From: Sthenelais limicola
Taxonomy: Eukaryota; Annelida; Polychaeta; Phyllodocida; Sigalionidae
Length of the DNA: 64,000 nt
Direction: 5' to 3'
Assembly (NCBI GenBank): GCA_942159475.1
Contig: OW804095.1
Location: forward strand, 151,766,808 to 151,830,807
Shown piece after piece: positions 12,018-23,441 of the stretch. Both the position numbers and the translations under genes were made by a program. The notes beneath the pieces are model-generated. The model saw only the letters and a program-made list of their open reading frames with translations. It searched no databases and was not told the origin of the DNA. How positions within the stretch are numbered: the stretch's first letter is position 1; each line of letters opens with the position of its first letter.

Positions 12018-12092
12018 CTGGAGGGGTCTCCAAGGCTTAAAGTCCTGAGGGCACCTGGAGGGGTCGCCAAGGCTTAAAGTCCTGAGGGCACC
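12018..12092 (+). repeat. Two-copy 37-bp tandem repeat
   Basis: Two copies of CCTGGAGGGGTCNCCAAGG plus AAGTCCTGAGGGCA, with one to two differences. Confidence 0.8.
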
Positions 12093-13586
12093 TGTAGGTA
12101 CCAGTGCTTACCCAACCGGTCCTACTTGCACCACCACCACCACCATCATTGCACCACCTGCAGCACCACTTCGTGCTCCTCCTTATGCACCTGTATACCA
12201 AGTACCCATGTATATGCCAATGCATATATAGGTATATTATACCTGTGCATATGTTATATGTATGCTTGACTGGTTATAGGTATAGGTGTATAGGACCTGT
12301 ATATAGTAGTAGTAGATAGCAGTGAGTTGCTCGCTGGTTGGTAGGCAGTAGGTAGGTATAGGTGGGAGTAACTCGTACTACAGTAAAGGTCTGCCTGGAA
12401 GGCTTAGAAGAGTCAACTGCGGTGGTGGTTGTGTTGTGGCTGCAGTTAAAGCAAACAACCCAAAATGCACGACCGGGCCGAGCTGCTCGCGAATGAATGT
12501 ACACAGGGGGTGGGAGGGGGTGGGAGGGATGTCCCCGAGCCCAACACAAAGAGAGACGAGGGTGGAGGGGGGAGAGTCAGAGCCAAATGCTTTTGTCTCT
12601 GTTTAGCCTAACTGGCTGGAGTGATGATAGAGCCTCCTCCTCTTCTACCAGTGCCTTTCTCCTCCCTCATAGTCGCCCTACCCCTCCTCCTCCTCCTCCT
12701 CCAAACTCCCTCCTCCTCCTTCTCCTCCACCTCCACAACCTCCTCCCTTTACTGTTGAAAGCACTCTTCTATTGTGTTAAAGCATGTATCGATCCATCTG
12801 TGTGAATGCTCTCATTTATAAGTGACACCAGCCTGGTCGTCTATGTCTCCTACCGGAGCACCAACCGCTCAGAGCTGCTCAGTCTCCAAAAATATGATGG
12901 TTAATTAAAAAACACAGCCTTGTCATCTGCTATTGATGCAATGATAGACAATGTCATGTTGGCATGACCTCATGTTGTGTTCTCAGATCAGAGTGGTACC
13001 ATGGGTGTAGACATCGCTGCTACCACCGGTGCACTGGGGTATTTTTGGTAGAGTAATGTCACTTATATTGCCCTGTTGTATCCGTATATATGTAGTGATT
13101 ACCATAAGTTTGGATCCAAATTACTTTTTATCTGACTTTTATGCTCGAATGAAGTGGATCTTATAAATCTGGACTTCAATATAATGTCTTGCTCTCTCTC
13201 TCTCTTATTCTACTTCATTCAATTTGCTCCTTTCTAAAGTTTTTGTTGGATATGGAAATCTTCATTGTGTCCGTATCCTTTCTGTGGCTTGATGAGGGAT
13301 TAATATGTGAAAGAAGAACAAAAAGACAAGCTTTAAACCTCGCTAGTTTGTCCTTCCATCCGTTGCTAGTCCTCCTGGTGTCTTATTCTTCCATTTTTAT
13401 CTCTGTTAAATTCTTATCTGTGTCTTATATAATATATCATGTATAGTTATTATACGATTTTCCTCTATTCACTTTCTTCTTCTTCGCTTCTTCAGCCTCC
13501 TCTTCTTTCAAGTTGCACCTCTTCAAATTGTCACCTTTATCTTCTAGACCCAGTCACCAGACAGAGACTTCATTATCTTCTAATTC
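12093..13586. other. Intergenic, no supported gene
   Basis: Contains CCACCACCACCA-type and CCTCCTCCTCC tracts (12130-12160, 12640-12750) that create low-complexity frames. Nothing else recognised. Confidence 0.4.
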
Positions 13587-13900
13587 CCCATGGATGAATG
13601 TAGATCTAAAACCTACATTTGTATATGTATACATCCAATAGAGACCTGTATAGGCTTAAACCACAGGATTCTCCTCTCTTCTGTTCTCCTCCTCTTCTTC
13701 TCTTCTTTCTCCTTTCTCTTCTCTTTTCAATCCCTGCTCGCATAAATTCCTCCAGCAATTTCTCATCTATATGTCCATGGATAAATGCAGATCTTAAACC
13801 CACATTTATACATATAAAGCGACTAATTATAGACTTGTATAGGTTTAAACCACATGATTGTCCTCTCTTGTGTCTTGTCTTCTCCTCTTCTTGTCCTCTC
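13587..13900. repeat. Diverged tandem duplication, about 190-bp unit
   Basis: Both halves contain CCATGGATNAATG, AGATCTNAAACC, CCTGTATAGG or CTTGTATAGG, TTAAACCACANGATT, and then a pyrimidine tract. The units start near 13587 and 13780. The open frames here follow the duplication and the pyrimidine tracts. Confidence 0.7.
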
Positions 13901-14771
13901 CTTATTCCCAACCGCTGCTCTTATTCCTCCCTCTTCCTCCTGCTCCATCCATCCATCAAATCCTTACCTATCACAAGCAGGTACTGGAGCCTATGTCGCG
14001 TCGTCAAGTCTATTTAAACGAGTCTGTTTGAATAAACCATGGCCATGGCTATTATGACCAGGCCAAAGAGTGGCAAGCCGGTCCCAGCCCACCTCAAAGG
14101 TAACCCCAGAGATGGGCGAATATGATTGATGCTAGCGTTTCTACCAAGACTATCTTCCAAACATCCCAAAGGACTCCTGCTTGTCGCCTTCTCCGCGCTG
14201 AAGTCTTTTTTGGTTGGTTTTAAGAAGGAAAGCGCGGGTCTTTGACCTCTGACATGACCTTTGGTCTGGTTGAAGGGTAGGGTAGCCATGGGAACCGGTC
14301 AACACATTGACACCTTGAGTACCTTCAGGTTCAGGTGTGAGCATGGTATATGTTTATATATGGGCCAGTCTCTCCAAATATGATAATCGGTTGCATTATG
14401 CAAATATTGAGATTATGCCCAAAGTTTCCTAAGTGCTGGGGCCTGTTGCATAAGCTAAGGAAATATTGTTTACACTTTTCTCTTTACTTCGGTGGGTAGG
14501 AATACAAATACATTGTGTGGATCACCTAGAATAAAATTATTTTCTGTCATGTACTGTCCCGAATGTACACTGATATATATTATATTGTAATTTTTGAGGG
14601 AGCAAGAAAGTATTTGAACTTCAGCTTCTCTTGGTATTTTCTTCTTTTTTTTCTTTCTTTTGCTAAATATTGTATATACGTCTTGATTGTCTAATTATTT
14701 AATATGACAACACGGGAGCACGTCCATGGTGGACACATCGTATTTTCTTGTATGCTTTTTTAAAATATTAT
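13901..14771. other. Intergenic, nothing recognised
   Basis: No gene supported. Overlapping minus-strand frames at 14014-14344 lack any recognisable motif. Confidence 0.4.
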
Positions 14772-15074
14772 ATGTGAATTGTTTCAGGAAAATGAGTCAT
14801 AAGTCGCAAAAAATAGATTTTGAGATACAATTATATTTGAAAAGATGGGATCAAGCCGATTCCAATGATAGTAAACAGTCTAATAATCTAATAAGTATTT
14901 CTAGATTTTAAGTTTGATATTTTCGTTTTTGAAAAAAAAAGGTTTCCAATATTTCTGGGGGTCAATAAACAGTAAGTAACTAAATGAACATTCCAATAAA
15001 GTGATCTTGTAAAATAAACACTTTGAAAAATACCATTTTTGCGACTTGTGACTTATTTCCCTAAAACACATCAC
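14772..15074 (+). mobile_element. MITE-B copy 1, internally deleted
   Basis: Starts GTTTCAGGAAAATGAGTCAT and ends with the inverse GACTTATTTCCCTAAAACAC. Compared with 15641-16044 it lacks about 100 bp of the interior, and its first bases are mutated. The 61-codon open frame inside is not a gene. Confidence 0.75.
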
Positions 15075-15291
15075 AAATAAAATTTAAAAAAAGTATAAGC
15101 TATTCCTACCAGCTGGGGTTGACACGTAGACAAGAATCGTTTTCCTTCCTACAGGTGAAGGAATGACCCACAACGAAATCAAAATCCTTTCTTAGCTTAT
15201 GCAACATACCCCATAAAATCTATACTATAAGTACATACGAGTATACATTCATATTATTACATATCCTAGTGTATTGTATCACTCTATATTA

Positions 15292-15517
15292 GGGCCAGAT
15301 CGTCAGAATATGTACAATTGGCAGCTGTAAACATTTAGGAAATCATGGCTGAAAAATGATGAATACCGGGTATATCTGAGTATATTTGGTGTCGCGTTGA
15401 TTTGTAGTATCTATTTTGCTATGTTAAACTGCATTTTGATGCTCATCTTCGTCTTAATTGTGGGTTATTTGAGAGAATTAGTGAAGGCGAATTGTACTTT
15501 TTCTGACGATCTGACCC
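15292..15517 (+). mobile_element. MITE-A, GATCGTCAG subfamily
   Basis: Forward copy with ends GGGCCAGATCGTCAG and TCTGACGATCTGACCC. It belongs to a second subfamily marked by CGTCAG in place of TTTCAG, by GAATACCGGG, and by GATGCTCATC in the interior. Confidence 0.8.
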
Positions 15518-15640
15518 ATTATGTAGTCTATTGACACACATTATATAATTACAAATAAATAAAATGGGAGCTGACCAGACACAAGGAAATAAGGTTTAAA
15601 GTGAAGAACCAAATTCATCCCATGGAACACAACATCATAT

Positions 15641-16044
15641 GTGATGTGTTTCAGGAAAATGAGTCATAAGTCGCAAAAAATGGATTTTGAGATACGATTA
15701 TATTTGAAAGGATGAGATCAAGCCGATTCCAATGATAGTAAACAGTCTAACATAAGTATTTCTAGATTTTATGTTTGATATTTTCGTTTTTGAAAAATAA
15801 ACTTTCCAATATTTCTGGGGGTCAATAAACAGTAAAGTAACTAAATATGCTCCATATGAGGACCTTTAAAATGAAAGGATATATTACATAGATTGTCCTG
15901 AAATTTGATACATCAATTAATATAGCTATAAGCGATAAACCCTCTAAAAATCAGAACATTCCAATAATGTGATCATGTGATAAAAACACTTTGAAAAATA
16001 TCAATTTTGCGACTTATGACTCATTTGCCTGAAACACATCACAT
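15641..16044 (+). mobile_element. MITE-B, full length (reference copy)
   Basis: A 404-bp element with ends GTGATGTGTTTCAGG and CCTGAAACACATCAC. The inverted identity continues into GAGTCATAAGTCGCAAAA. It is flanked by ATAT on both sides. The interior is A+T-rich and non-coding. The flanking word plus the copy at 61850-62243 (ATTT on both sides) suggest a 3-4 bp target duplication. Confidence 0.85.
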
Positions 16045-16744
16045 ATCATCCTTTCATGCTATATCTGTAAACCTCAAATATTCACAAGATATAAATTGAA
16101 TTTTGCTTATTTGTTTGAGCTTAATCATATTTGAATATCAATGAACTATTTCTGAGGAGTCATGCAAAGCCAGTGAAATGTAGCCTAATATATTTAATTT
16201 AATTTCCCATTCTCTACAGATATTTATCAAAAATCAAATTTTAGTGTCAATGCAAAACCAGCAGAAACGAACTATTTCTGAAATATAATTCCGATTTTGG
16301 TAATTTGTGTGCATTTGTCCATTCGTGTAAGGTACCTGATTCTGAATAATATTTCTATACTTAGATGGAATGCACTGAGTGACTGTTCTGGATTAGCGTA
16401 TCAGACACACAAGGAGTAAAATTGTACATATCGCACTGCCAGTGTGTCTGATACGCTATTTCAGTACAACCCCGAGTTTGTATTCTATTTTTGTATGACA
16501 ACTACCATGTTTTAATGGTGAAACTACCTTGTGGGATTGTTCCACCAACATCGTTTACAGGAAACTACAACATTGACAAACGCCTTTGCGCCTTTGCGTC
16601 TTTGCAAAAATCACATACAGATTTCCAAAACAAAACGCATTCTACAGTTCAGTTAGTTGGGGAATTAATAACAAGCCAAGTTGTGATATGAATCTATGTA
16701 ATGCAATTATGCATAATACTCACGATCAAAGTCATATTATATAT
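16045..16744. other. Intergenic, holds a 17-bp-arm hairpin
   Basis: No gene seen. The only marked structure is the inverted repeat at 16394-16457. Confidence 0.4.
16394..16457. repeat. Perfect inverted repeat with about 30-nt loop
   Basis: TAGCGTATCAGACACAC is followed after a roughly 30-base spacer by GTGTGTCTGATACGCTA, with all 17 positions complementary. The transcript would fold into a stable hairpin. Confidence 0.85.
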
Positions 16745-16979
16745 GGGTCAGATTGTCAGAAAATGTACAAGTCAACTTCACCAATCTTCTCAAATAATCA
16801 AAATTTCAGACGAAAATAAAGTCCAAAATACAGTTCAACCGACCCCAACAGATTGCCAGAATCAATACAATGCCAAATATACTCGAATTTACCTAGTATT
16901 GACCAAATTGTAGCCTAATTTAGCAGAATTTATTAAATATGTACAACTGCCAATTGTACATTTTCTGAAAATCTGACCC
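16745..16979 (-). mobile_element. MITE-A, full length
   Basis: Reverse copy, 235 bp, with ends GGGTCAGATTGTCAG and CTGAAAATCTGACCC, flanked by ATAT and ATAT. Overlapping open frames are chance. Confidence 0.85.
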
Positions 16980-17248
16980 ATATACATACGCCCTATCTTA
17001 ATATATGAAGCACTGGTGAGAGTAAAGAGCATAACGTGGCGGCTATAATAGTATGAGCGGGTACGGACCACTGCCTACTTTACTCCCAGGTTAATTATCT
17101 AAGCCTCTTTAGTAGGATGTTGGTCACTTGCTGTATTCCTTTACTCTAAATCCTCCTCTTTTTCCAGCTTAGCATTATACCAAGGTGCTTACAATAGGCC
17201 CTTTAGTGCTATTTATAACACCTTGCTAAGTATAATCGTATATTAGAT
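16980..17248. other. Intergenic, nothing recognised
   Basis: No gene or repeat family identified between the two MITE-A copies. Confidence 0.4.
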
Positions 17249-17267
17249 ATATATAGCTTCCGTATGT

Positions 17268-17502
17268 GGGTCAGATTTTCAGAAAATGTACAATTTGCAG
17301 CTGTACACATTTAGTAAATTCTGCTCAATTAGGCTGCAATTTGGTCAATAAAAGGTAAATTCGAGTATGTTTGGCATTGCATTGACTCTAGCAATCTATT
17401 TGGTAAGGTTTAACTGTATTTTGAACTTTATTTTTGTCTGAAATTTGGGTTATTTGAGAGGATTGGTGAAGGTGGATTGTACATTTTCTGAAAATCTGAC
17501 CC
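17268..17502 (+). mobile_element. MITE-A, full length, with a paralogous empty site nearby
   Basis: Forward copy, 235 bp. Its flanks (GCTTCCGTATG on the left; ATTATA, AAAGTGTATAATGTA on the right) reappear without the insert at 17862-17905. This locates the element ends directly. Confidence 0.85.
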
Positions 17503-17576
17503 ATGTATTATAGAAAGTGTATAATGTATGTATACATGCTCGCAAGATATATTCAAATTCAAATTCAAAATATTCT

Positions 17577-17840
17577 GAGTGAGCGAGTGAGTGAGTGAGA
17601 TTGGTTGCTTTACGCCCTTATCAATACATTTAATATGGTTATATCAAGGGCGGGAGAGCTGAGAGGGAGGCAGTTTATGATCATACCCAGGAAATAGAGA
17701 TAGAGAAGAAGGGAGAGGGAGACAGAGAAAAAGAGACAGAAAGGCACTTTATGGTCATACCCAGGAAATAGAGATAGAGAAGAAGGGAGAGAGAGACAGA
17801 GAAAAAGAGACAGAAAGGCACTTTATGGTCATACCCAGGA
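17577..17840 (+). repeat. Dispersed repeat F, copy 2, with a 74-bp tandem expansion
   Basis: Starts GAGTGAGCGAGTGAGTGAG and continues into TTTACGCCCTTATCAA, as at 2699-2880 in the other orientation. The tail unit starting CATACCCAGGAAATAGAG recurs at 17682, 17756 and 17830, an exact 74-bp period. Confidence 0.8.
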
Positions 17841-17861
17841 CCAGCAAAATACTCTGTATTT

Positions 17862-17945
17862 ATATATAGCTTCCGTATGCATTATATAAAGTGTATAATG
17901 TAGAAATGCTTGCAAGATATATTCAAATTCAAATTCAAAATATTC
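17862..17945 (+). repeat. Duplicate of 17249-17575 lacking the MITE
   Basis: Repeats TATATATAGCTTCCGTATG and then runs straight into CATTATATAAAGTGTATAATG and CAAATTCAAATTCAAA. It is the empty-site version of the locus that holds the MITE-A at 17268-17502. The (TTTGAA)n tail on the minus strand resembles the 3' tail of a LINE or SINE. Confidence 0.75.
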
Positions 17946-19612
17946 GTTATTTGTACCTACATGGGATATACCAAGTGGAGTCATGCATCAAAAAGGATTC
18001 TCTGGTCCTCCGGTATGGTCCTTGACTATGGAGAAACAAATGTAATTGTAATTAAAGTTTGTATTGAACTCTATTACACTATGAAATGAACATACGATTA
18101 AAAGAGAATGAATACCTATTGAGATTGACTCTTGCACTGATTGTGTTATGAACTACCTGTTGCAAATACCATTGTATTGTATTGTTGAATGTAGTATAAT
18201 TGACTGCTGTTAAACACCCTCTTCATTAATAATTAGGTTGTAGACATGTTTGTTTGTTTAGTTATATGAACATAACAAGTTTTTGTGTATGGTAGTAAAG
18301 GTGAGATACATGTTACTTAATAATATTTGGCAACGCATGAAAGATATATCGCGTATGTGGTTATGTTTTTTTTGTAAATATATTAAATGATGTGGCTAAT
18401 AAAAACATTTAACAAAAAGACCAAAAAGATATGGATTACTGACCTATTTGCTATTCGGGGATACACCCAATTCAATTCAATTCAACTTCAATTCAAACAC
18501 TTTTTATTTATACAAATGGTGAGTACAAAAAGGACGCCCACATTTAAAAACCTAGATTCCAAGCCTTCCAATATTTTAGTTGACAATTATATAATATTAT
18601 ACGGTTAAATTATCTTAATAACTAACTAACAGTGAGTTGGACTAACTAAATTCATGATCTTATGATATTTGTTTTGGAAATTGTAGGAGTAAATTCTAAT
18701 GTCATGAGTGTGTTTGAATTGTGTTGACTTCTACTTGGGTGAGAGAAATTGAAATAATAGGAGTAAGAAGTTGTATATATAGTTGTATATGTTTATGCTC
18801 ATATGGAAATAATAATTTATATTATGTTGATTACACGAGAAAAGTAACTGTCAATACAGTCCAGATCCAGAGTTGAGACAGTCCCCCAAGCTGAAGGAAA
18901 GCCTCTCGCTCCGAACCGCAAAATGCCATTATAATCCCATTAGGACGCCTACTCCAGGTCCAGAAAAGCCAATCACTGACACACCAATCTGAATGTGAGA
19001 GGCTGTGAGTCTAGACTGGGTATTGAATATTCTGATCGAAAATTGAAAGAATGTGGATTGTGCATGGAAATTATGGATCATTCTTAGACAGTTCTCAATC
19101 ATTTCTAATTCCCACACTTAACTTCTTTACAACAGCCCCAGGACTTATAGCGAGAACTATAGACGAATGAGCCCAGTATAAATATGTAGTGCTTGCGATG
19201 AAAGACCAATAGGGTAATCTAGCTGTTCATTTATTGATATTTATCCTAAGGATTCTGCAATGAATGGAATGTACTTTCTCGAATGGCCGTTGAATAACAA
19301 AGGGGTTTAGCAATGGAAAGTGTTGAAAATGACTCTTTGTTCGCCATAAGCTAAAGGCAAGGGTCATGAATGTAGTACTTGTGCGTTGTGCTTATAGGTA
19401 ATAGCAATCGGTTATAAACTGATATGGTTTACAATTGGTTACGTAACAGACAACTATATTTCTTTAGTGACTGACCCAGTGGGAGTGTAGGCTATTCCTA
19501 GCTTCTGAGATCTCACAAAATAGTTATTTCTATATACATGTTCTTAATTTGATGCATGCAAAGAAATTAACGGTTATATACTTACCGGTCTGTATTTGTT
19601 AAATTACCAAAT
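17946..19612. other. Intergenic, possible LINE/SINE 3' tails
   Basis: No gene. An (AATTC)n run at 18470-18500 next to ACACTTTTTATTTATACAAA looks, on the minus strand, like a retroposon 3' end (AATAAAAAGTGTTTGAATTG). The family is not identified. Confidence 0.35.
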
Positions 19613-19920
19613 ATGTGTTGTGTTACAGGAAAAAGGTACAAAAATTGGATTTCGAGATATCATCTTAATTTAAAAAAATGAGATCTAGGGTATTCCAATG
19701 AAGGTAAATATTAGGACACCTAATACGTATTTCAATATTTTAGGTTTGATATTTTTATATTTGAAAGAAAATGTTTGCATTATGTATGGGTGGTCATTTC
19801 CTAGAAACATTCCAAAAAGAGATCTTGTGAATTAAACACTGTGAAAAAATATCAATTTTGTAACTTCCAAGTTACAAAATTGATATTTTTCAATTGTGAC
19901 TCATTCTCCTGGAACACATC
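19613..19920 (+). mobile_element. MITE-B copy 3, diverged, inverted duplication at right end
   Basis: Starts TGTTACAGGAAAAAGGTAC and ends GACTCATTCTCCTGGAACAC. Near the right end AAATATCAATTTTGTAACTT is followed after two bases by its exact inverse (19845-19890), a local inverted duplication that other copies lack. Confidence 0.7.
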
Positions 19921-19995
19921 AAAAAGAAATCTACTCGGTCAGATACCAACCTCCGACCTGCTCCATTAGAAACTACTCCTCCTGTCTCTCTATAT

Positions 19996-20230
19996 GGGTC
20001 AGATTTTCAGAAAATGTACAATTGGCCTTCACCAATCCTCTCAAATAACCCAAATTTAAGACGAAAATAAAGTTCAAAATACAGTTCAACCTAACCAAAC
20101 AGATTGCTAGAATCAATGCAATGCCGAATATACTCGAATTTACCTAGTATTGACCAAATTGCAGCCTAATCTAGCAGAATTTACTAAATGTGCACCGCTG
20201 CCAATTGTACATTTTCTGAAAATCTGACCC
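19996..20230 (-). mobile_element. MITE-A, full length
   Basis: Reverse copy, 235 bp, with intact ends GGGTCAGATTTTCAG and TCTGAAAATCTGACCC. Confidence 0.85.
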
Positions 20231-20250
20231 AAATGTGCATACTCGTGTAC

Positions 20251-20342
20251 TTTACAACTGCATTCTGCTGAGTCGACCCAGATTTCATTTCTAAAAACTT
20301 TTAAGATTTGTTTTGTTGTAACAGCTGAGAATGCAACTGTAG
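20251..20342. mobile_element. Small element with TACAACTGCATTCT ends
   Basis: About 90 bp, from TTTACAACTGCATTCTGCTG to CAGCTGAGAATGCAACTGTA, an imperfect inverted pair. The ends resemble those of the TTAA elements at 36387 and 37969 (AGCTGCATTCTCA), so it may be a short relative. Confidence 0.45.
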
Positions 20343-20379
20343 AGGACCAACCACATGTAAAAGCGTTACATTGGATCCT

Positions 20380-20548
20380 ACTGTATGGTTAGAGGCATTG
20401 GATCCTACTGGTAGCCACACTGTATGGTTAGAGGCATTGGGTCCTACTGGTAGCCACACTGTATGGTTAGAGGCATTGGGTCCTACTGGTAGCCACACTG
20501 TATGGTTAGAGGCATTGGGTCCTACTGGTAGCCACACTGTATGGTGAG
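20380..20548 (+). repeat. 39-bp minisatellite, about 4.3 copies
   Basis: Near-identical units of ACTGTATGGTTAGAGGCATT plus GGGTCCTACTGGTAGCCAC. Because 39 is a multiple of 3 the minus strand stays open as a 13-residue peptide repeat (VWLPVGPNASNHT). I take this as incidental. Confidence 0.9.
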
Positions 20549-20694
20549 AGGCAAAAGCTAGTTCACGATATTAATGTTATTTTTGAGGTGTTTAAGAAAG
20601 AGTTGGAATAAAAGGCGAGAGCAGTAATACATGCATGCGCTTAAATCCGGCATGTCCTGGTTGGAGAACTGAGTGGAAAACCTTACTCCCGGTA

Positions 20695-20768
20695 ATAATA
20701 TATCCGAGTGTATTCTGTTTTGCATTCATTCAATAAATCTGGTTATGTTGAACTGTATTTTGAACGCC
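20695..20768 (+). mobile_element. MITE-A internal fragment
   Basis: Only the middle survives (TATCCGAGTGTATTCTG, TGGTTATGTTGAACTGTA, TTTTGAACGCC). Both ends are missing. Confidence 0.5.
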
Positions 20769-20816
20769 AGAAGCATTATATTAACTGGATTGTAACGGCA
20801 GCAAAGGTTTACATAT

Positions 20817-21051
20817 GGGTCAGATTTTCAGAAAATGTACAATTCAACTTCGCCAATCTTCACAAATAACCCAAATTTCAGACGAAAATAAAGTTCAAAA
20901 TACAGTTCAACATACCCAAACAGATTGCTAGAATAAATGCAATGCCGAATATACTTGAATTTACCTAGTATTGACCAAACTGCAGCCTAATTTAGCAGAA
21001 CCTACTAAATGTGTACAGCTGCCAATTGTACATTTTCTGAAAATCTGACCC
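20817..21051 (-). mobile_element. MITE-A, full length
   Basis: Reverse copy, 235 bp. Flanks ATAT and ATATA are consistent with a TA target. Confidence 0.85.
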
Positions 21052-22015
21052 ATATATAGACAAGGGATATTTCATAATAACAAAATTATTTTCCGTGCTT
21101 TTGCCAATGAAATGAAAATGAATATAGAATATTAGAGTACAACAATGTTGTCCAAGGGTATATATGGTAAGAACAACGAATTGATGGTGGACAATGCTGA
21201 AAGAAATGGACAGTAAAGACCAGTAATATTAAATATTGTTCATTATCACGGCAACATCTCACAATTATTTCAGTCGACAAACATTGTATTCGACGATGGA
21301 AGAATGAAAGAAAATTGAAAACACTAAAAGAAAACAATATATAAGGGCCAGGACTAACTCGCTATTAGAATTGTAAGAGCCTCGATGGCGATGTTAAATA
21401 AAAACTTTAAAAAAAATAAAAAATTTACGTCCGGTTCATTCAGCGTGAGACAATATAGTATCTTTGGCAAAGTTTGGTTTTCAAAATAAAACAACTTTTC
21501 ACATCCCACCAGTCTTTAGTTCTCTCAGACAAAAGACGAAGAAATATTGATATTACATAATGTTGAACATTTTAAAAATAAATAAAGATCTCAAGGTCTC
21601 TCTTGGTGTAAGTAGTGTGGCGGAGGACATGAGAGATATCAATACGAGATGATATTCATCTACCAAAACCACCAAGATCTTTAATTACGGAAACGTAGTA
21701 TTTTTAATTGTCTGTAACAAAGGAAGGTAAAAAGCCGAAGTGACATAAATTTGATCGCTCTCACTTCAAGACTTTTGATTTTCAACTCCAGTGTCACTTC
21801 AAATTAAACACAGCGGGTGTTTAATTCTACAACAATTCACAGGCAGACGAGCGGCAAGGCTGATTAAACTTCATTCTGCTTCCTACAAATGACTGAATCC
21901 TCGTGAAAGAGCTAAAACAGCATTATGTTGAAACAGCCACATTCCACATTCCTAAAATCTATAAATTCTTAATATTTTGTGAATTAAAGGAAGATAATGG
22001 GATCCATCTATATTT
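21052..22015. other. Intergenic, nothing recognised
   Basis: A+T-rich. No gene or repeat family identified. Confidence 0.4.
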
Positions 22016-22184
22016 GGGCCAGATTTTCAGAAAATGTTTCTAATCCAACTTCAACAATCTTCTCAAATAACCAAAATTTCAGACGAAAGTAAAGTTCATA
22101 ATACAGTTCAACCTAACCAAACAGATTGCTAGAATCAATGCCATGCCGAATGTACTCGAATTAACCTAGTATTGGCCAATTTGT
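22016..22184 (-). mobile_element. MITE-A, truncated at right
   Basis: Reverse copy starting GGGCCAGATTTTCAG and stopping inside the family after CCTAGTATTGGCCAAT. The right terminal repeat is absent. Confidence 0.7.
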
Positions 22185-22269
22185 AAGATTTCTCTCACCT
22201 TGGGAACTAATACAACACACTAATCATCGGTCACTAAAGATGTTTTTATGTTTGTCCAGTTCTTTCCTA

Positions 22270-22376
22270 CCCATCTGAAAGGGCTTCATAATACTTCTAT
22301 TTCGGTGGCCCGCTGAAATCATTTGCTGCAGTAGTTTCATTTATGACTGCTCATCGGCGGCCATTTTCTTTTTCTG
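22270..22376. mobile_element. Fragment related to the TTAA/minisatellite elements
   Basis: GGGCTTCATA, GGTGGCCCGCTGAAATC, TTCATTTATGACTGCTCA and CGGCGGC match the left part of the elements at 36387-37425 and 37969-38740. No ends or minisatellite remain. Confidence 0.45.
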
Positions 22377-22391
22377 CTGATTCGACCAGAA

Positions 22392-22536
22392 ATGATTTGC
22401 CAGAAAATGTACAATTCGCCCTCACTAATTCATCTAACCCAAATTCAAGACAAAAATGTGGTTCAAAATTCAGTTTAACATAACCAAACAGATGGTTTGA
22501 ATCAAGGTAATACTAAATATAGTCAGATGTACCTAA
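22392..22536 (-). mobile_element. MITE-A, truncated
   Basis: Reverse copy with its left end eroded (AAATGATTTGCCAG). It stops at ATGTACCTAA, exactly where the next copy begins. Confidence 0.6.
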
Positions 22537-22668
22537 GGGTCAGATCGTCAGAAAATGTACTATTGGTAGATCTACACACTTAGGAAATTCTGCTAAATTA
22601 GGCTGAAAAAATGTGGGTTATTTGAGAGAATTAGTGAAGGCCAATTGTACATTTTCTGACGATCTGAC
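22537..22668 (+). mobile_element. MITE-A, internally deleted (about 130 bp)
   Basis: Both ends are kept (GGGTCAGATCGTCAG; TCTGACGATCTGAC), but about 100 bp are missing between AGGCTGAAAA and ATGTGGGTTATTT. It abuts the previous fragment. Confidence 0.7.
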
Positions 22669-22794
22669 AATGCAGACATGTATTAATAACTTTAGTCCTT
22701 CTAGGTCGACAAATGAGTACATTCCCTGCTTCATGACGAAACCTTACGTAACCCTCATCACGACCAACTTCGTTACTTACTGAATGAGTTACGT

Positions 22795-23038
22795 GGGACA
22801 GATCGTCAGAAAATGTACAATTGGCAGTTCTACACATTTAGTACATTCTGCTAAATTAGGCTGAAAAATGATGAATACCGGGTATATCTGAGTATATTTG
22901 GTGTTGCGTTGTTTTGTAGTGTCTATACTGCTTTTATTTGTTAAACTGCATTTAATTTGATGCTCATTTTTGTCTTAAATGCGGGTTATTGGAGAGAATT
23001 AGTGAAGGCGAATTGTACTTTTGCTGAAGATCTGACCC
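22795..23038 (+). mobile_element. MITE-A, GATCGTCAG subfamily
   Basis: Forward copy with ends GGGACAGATCGTCAG and GAAGATCTGACCC. The interior has the subfamily words GAATACCGGGTATATC and GATGCTCATTTT. Confidence 0.75.
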
Positions 23039-23250
23039 CTATATATAGGAACACCCTACATATTCAACCTGGATATTATATAACAGCTGTTAGTAGTACA
23101 CAAGCCTCTCCTGATCTCTGTTCTTGTCCAAGTTACCTTAGATTCTGGGGTCAAACTATACCCTTATGGTAGCAATTATTTGAGCAATTGCAATTGCGCT
23201 TCCTTATATGTGAATGGGTGTTTCCATGCCTTGCCATTAAACTACAATAT

Positions 23251-23441
23251 GGGTCAGATCGACAGAAAATGTACAATTGGCAGTTCTACACATTTAGGAG
23301 ATTCTGCTAGATTAGGCTGAAAATGAAGAATACCGGGAATATCTGAGTATATTTGGTGTCGCGTTGATGTTAAACTGCATTTTGATGCTCATATTGGTCC
23401 TAAATATGGGTTATTTGAGACAATTTCTGAAGATCTGACCC
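23251..23441 (+). mobile_element. MITE-A, GATCGTCAG-type subfamily, two deletions
   Basis: Forward copy, shorter than the family by about 45 bp. One gap lies after GTCGCGTTGAT, the other near the right end. Confidence 0.7.
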
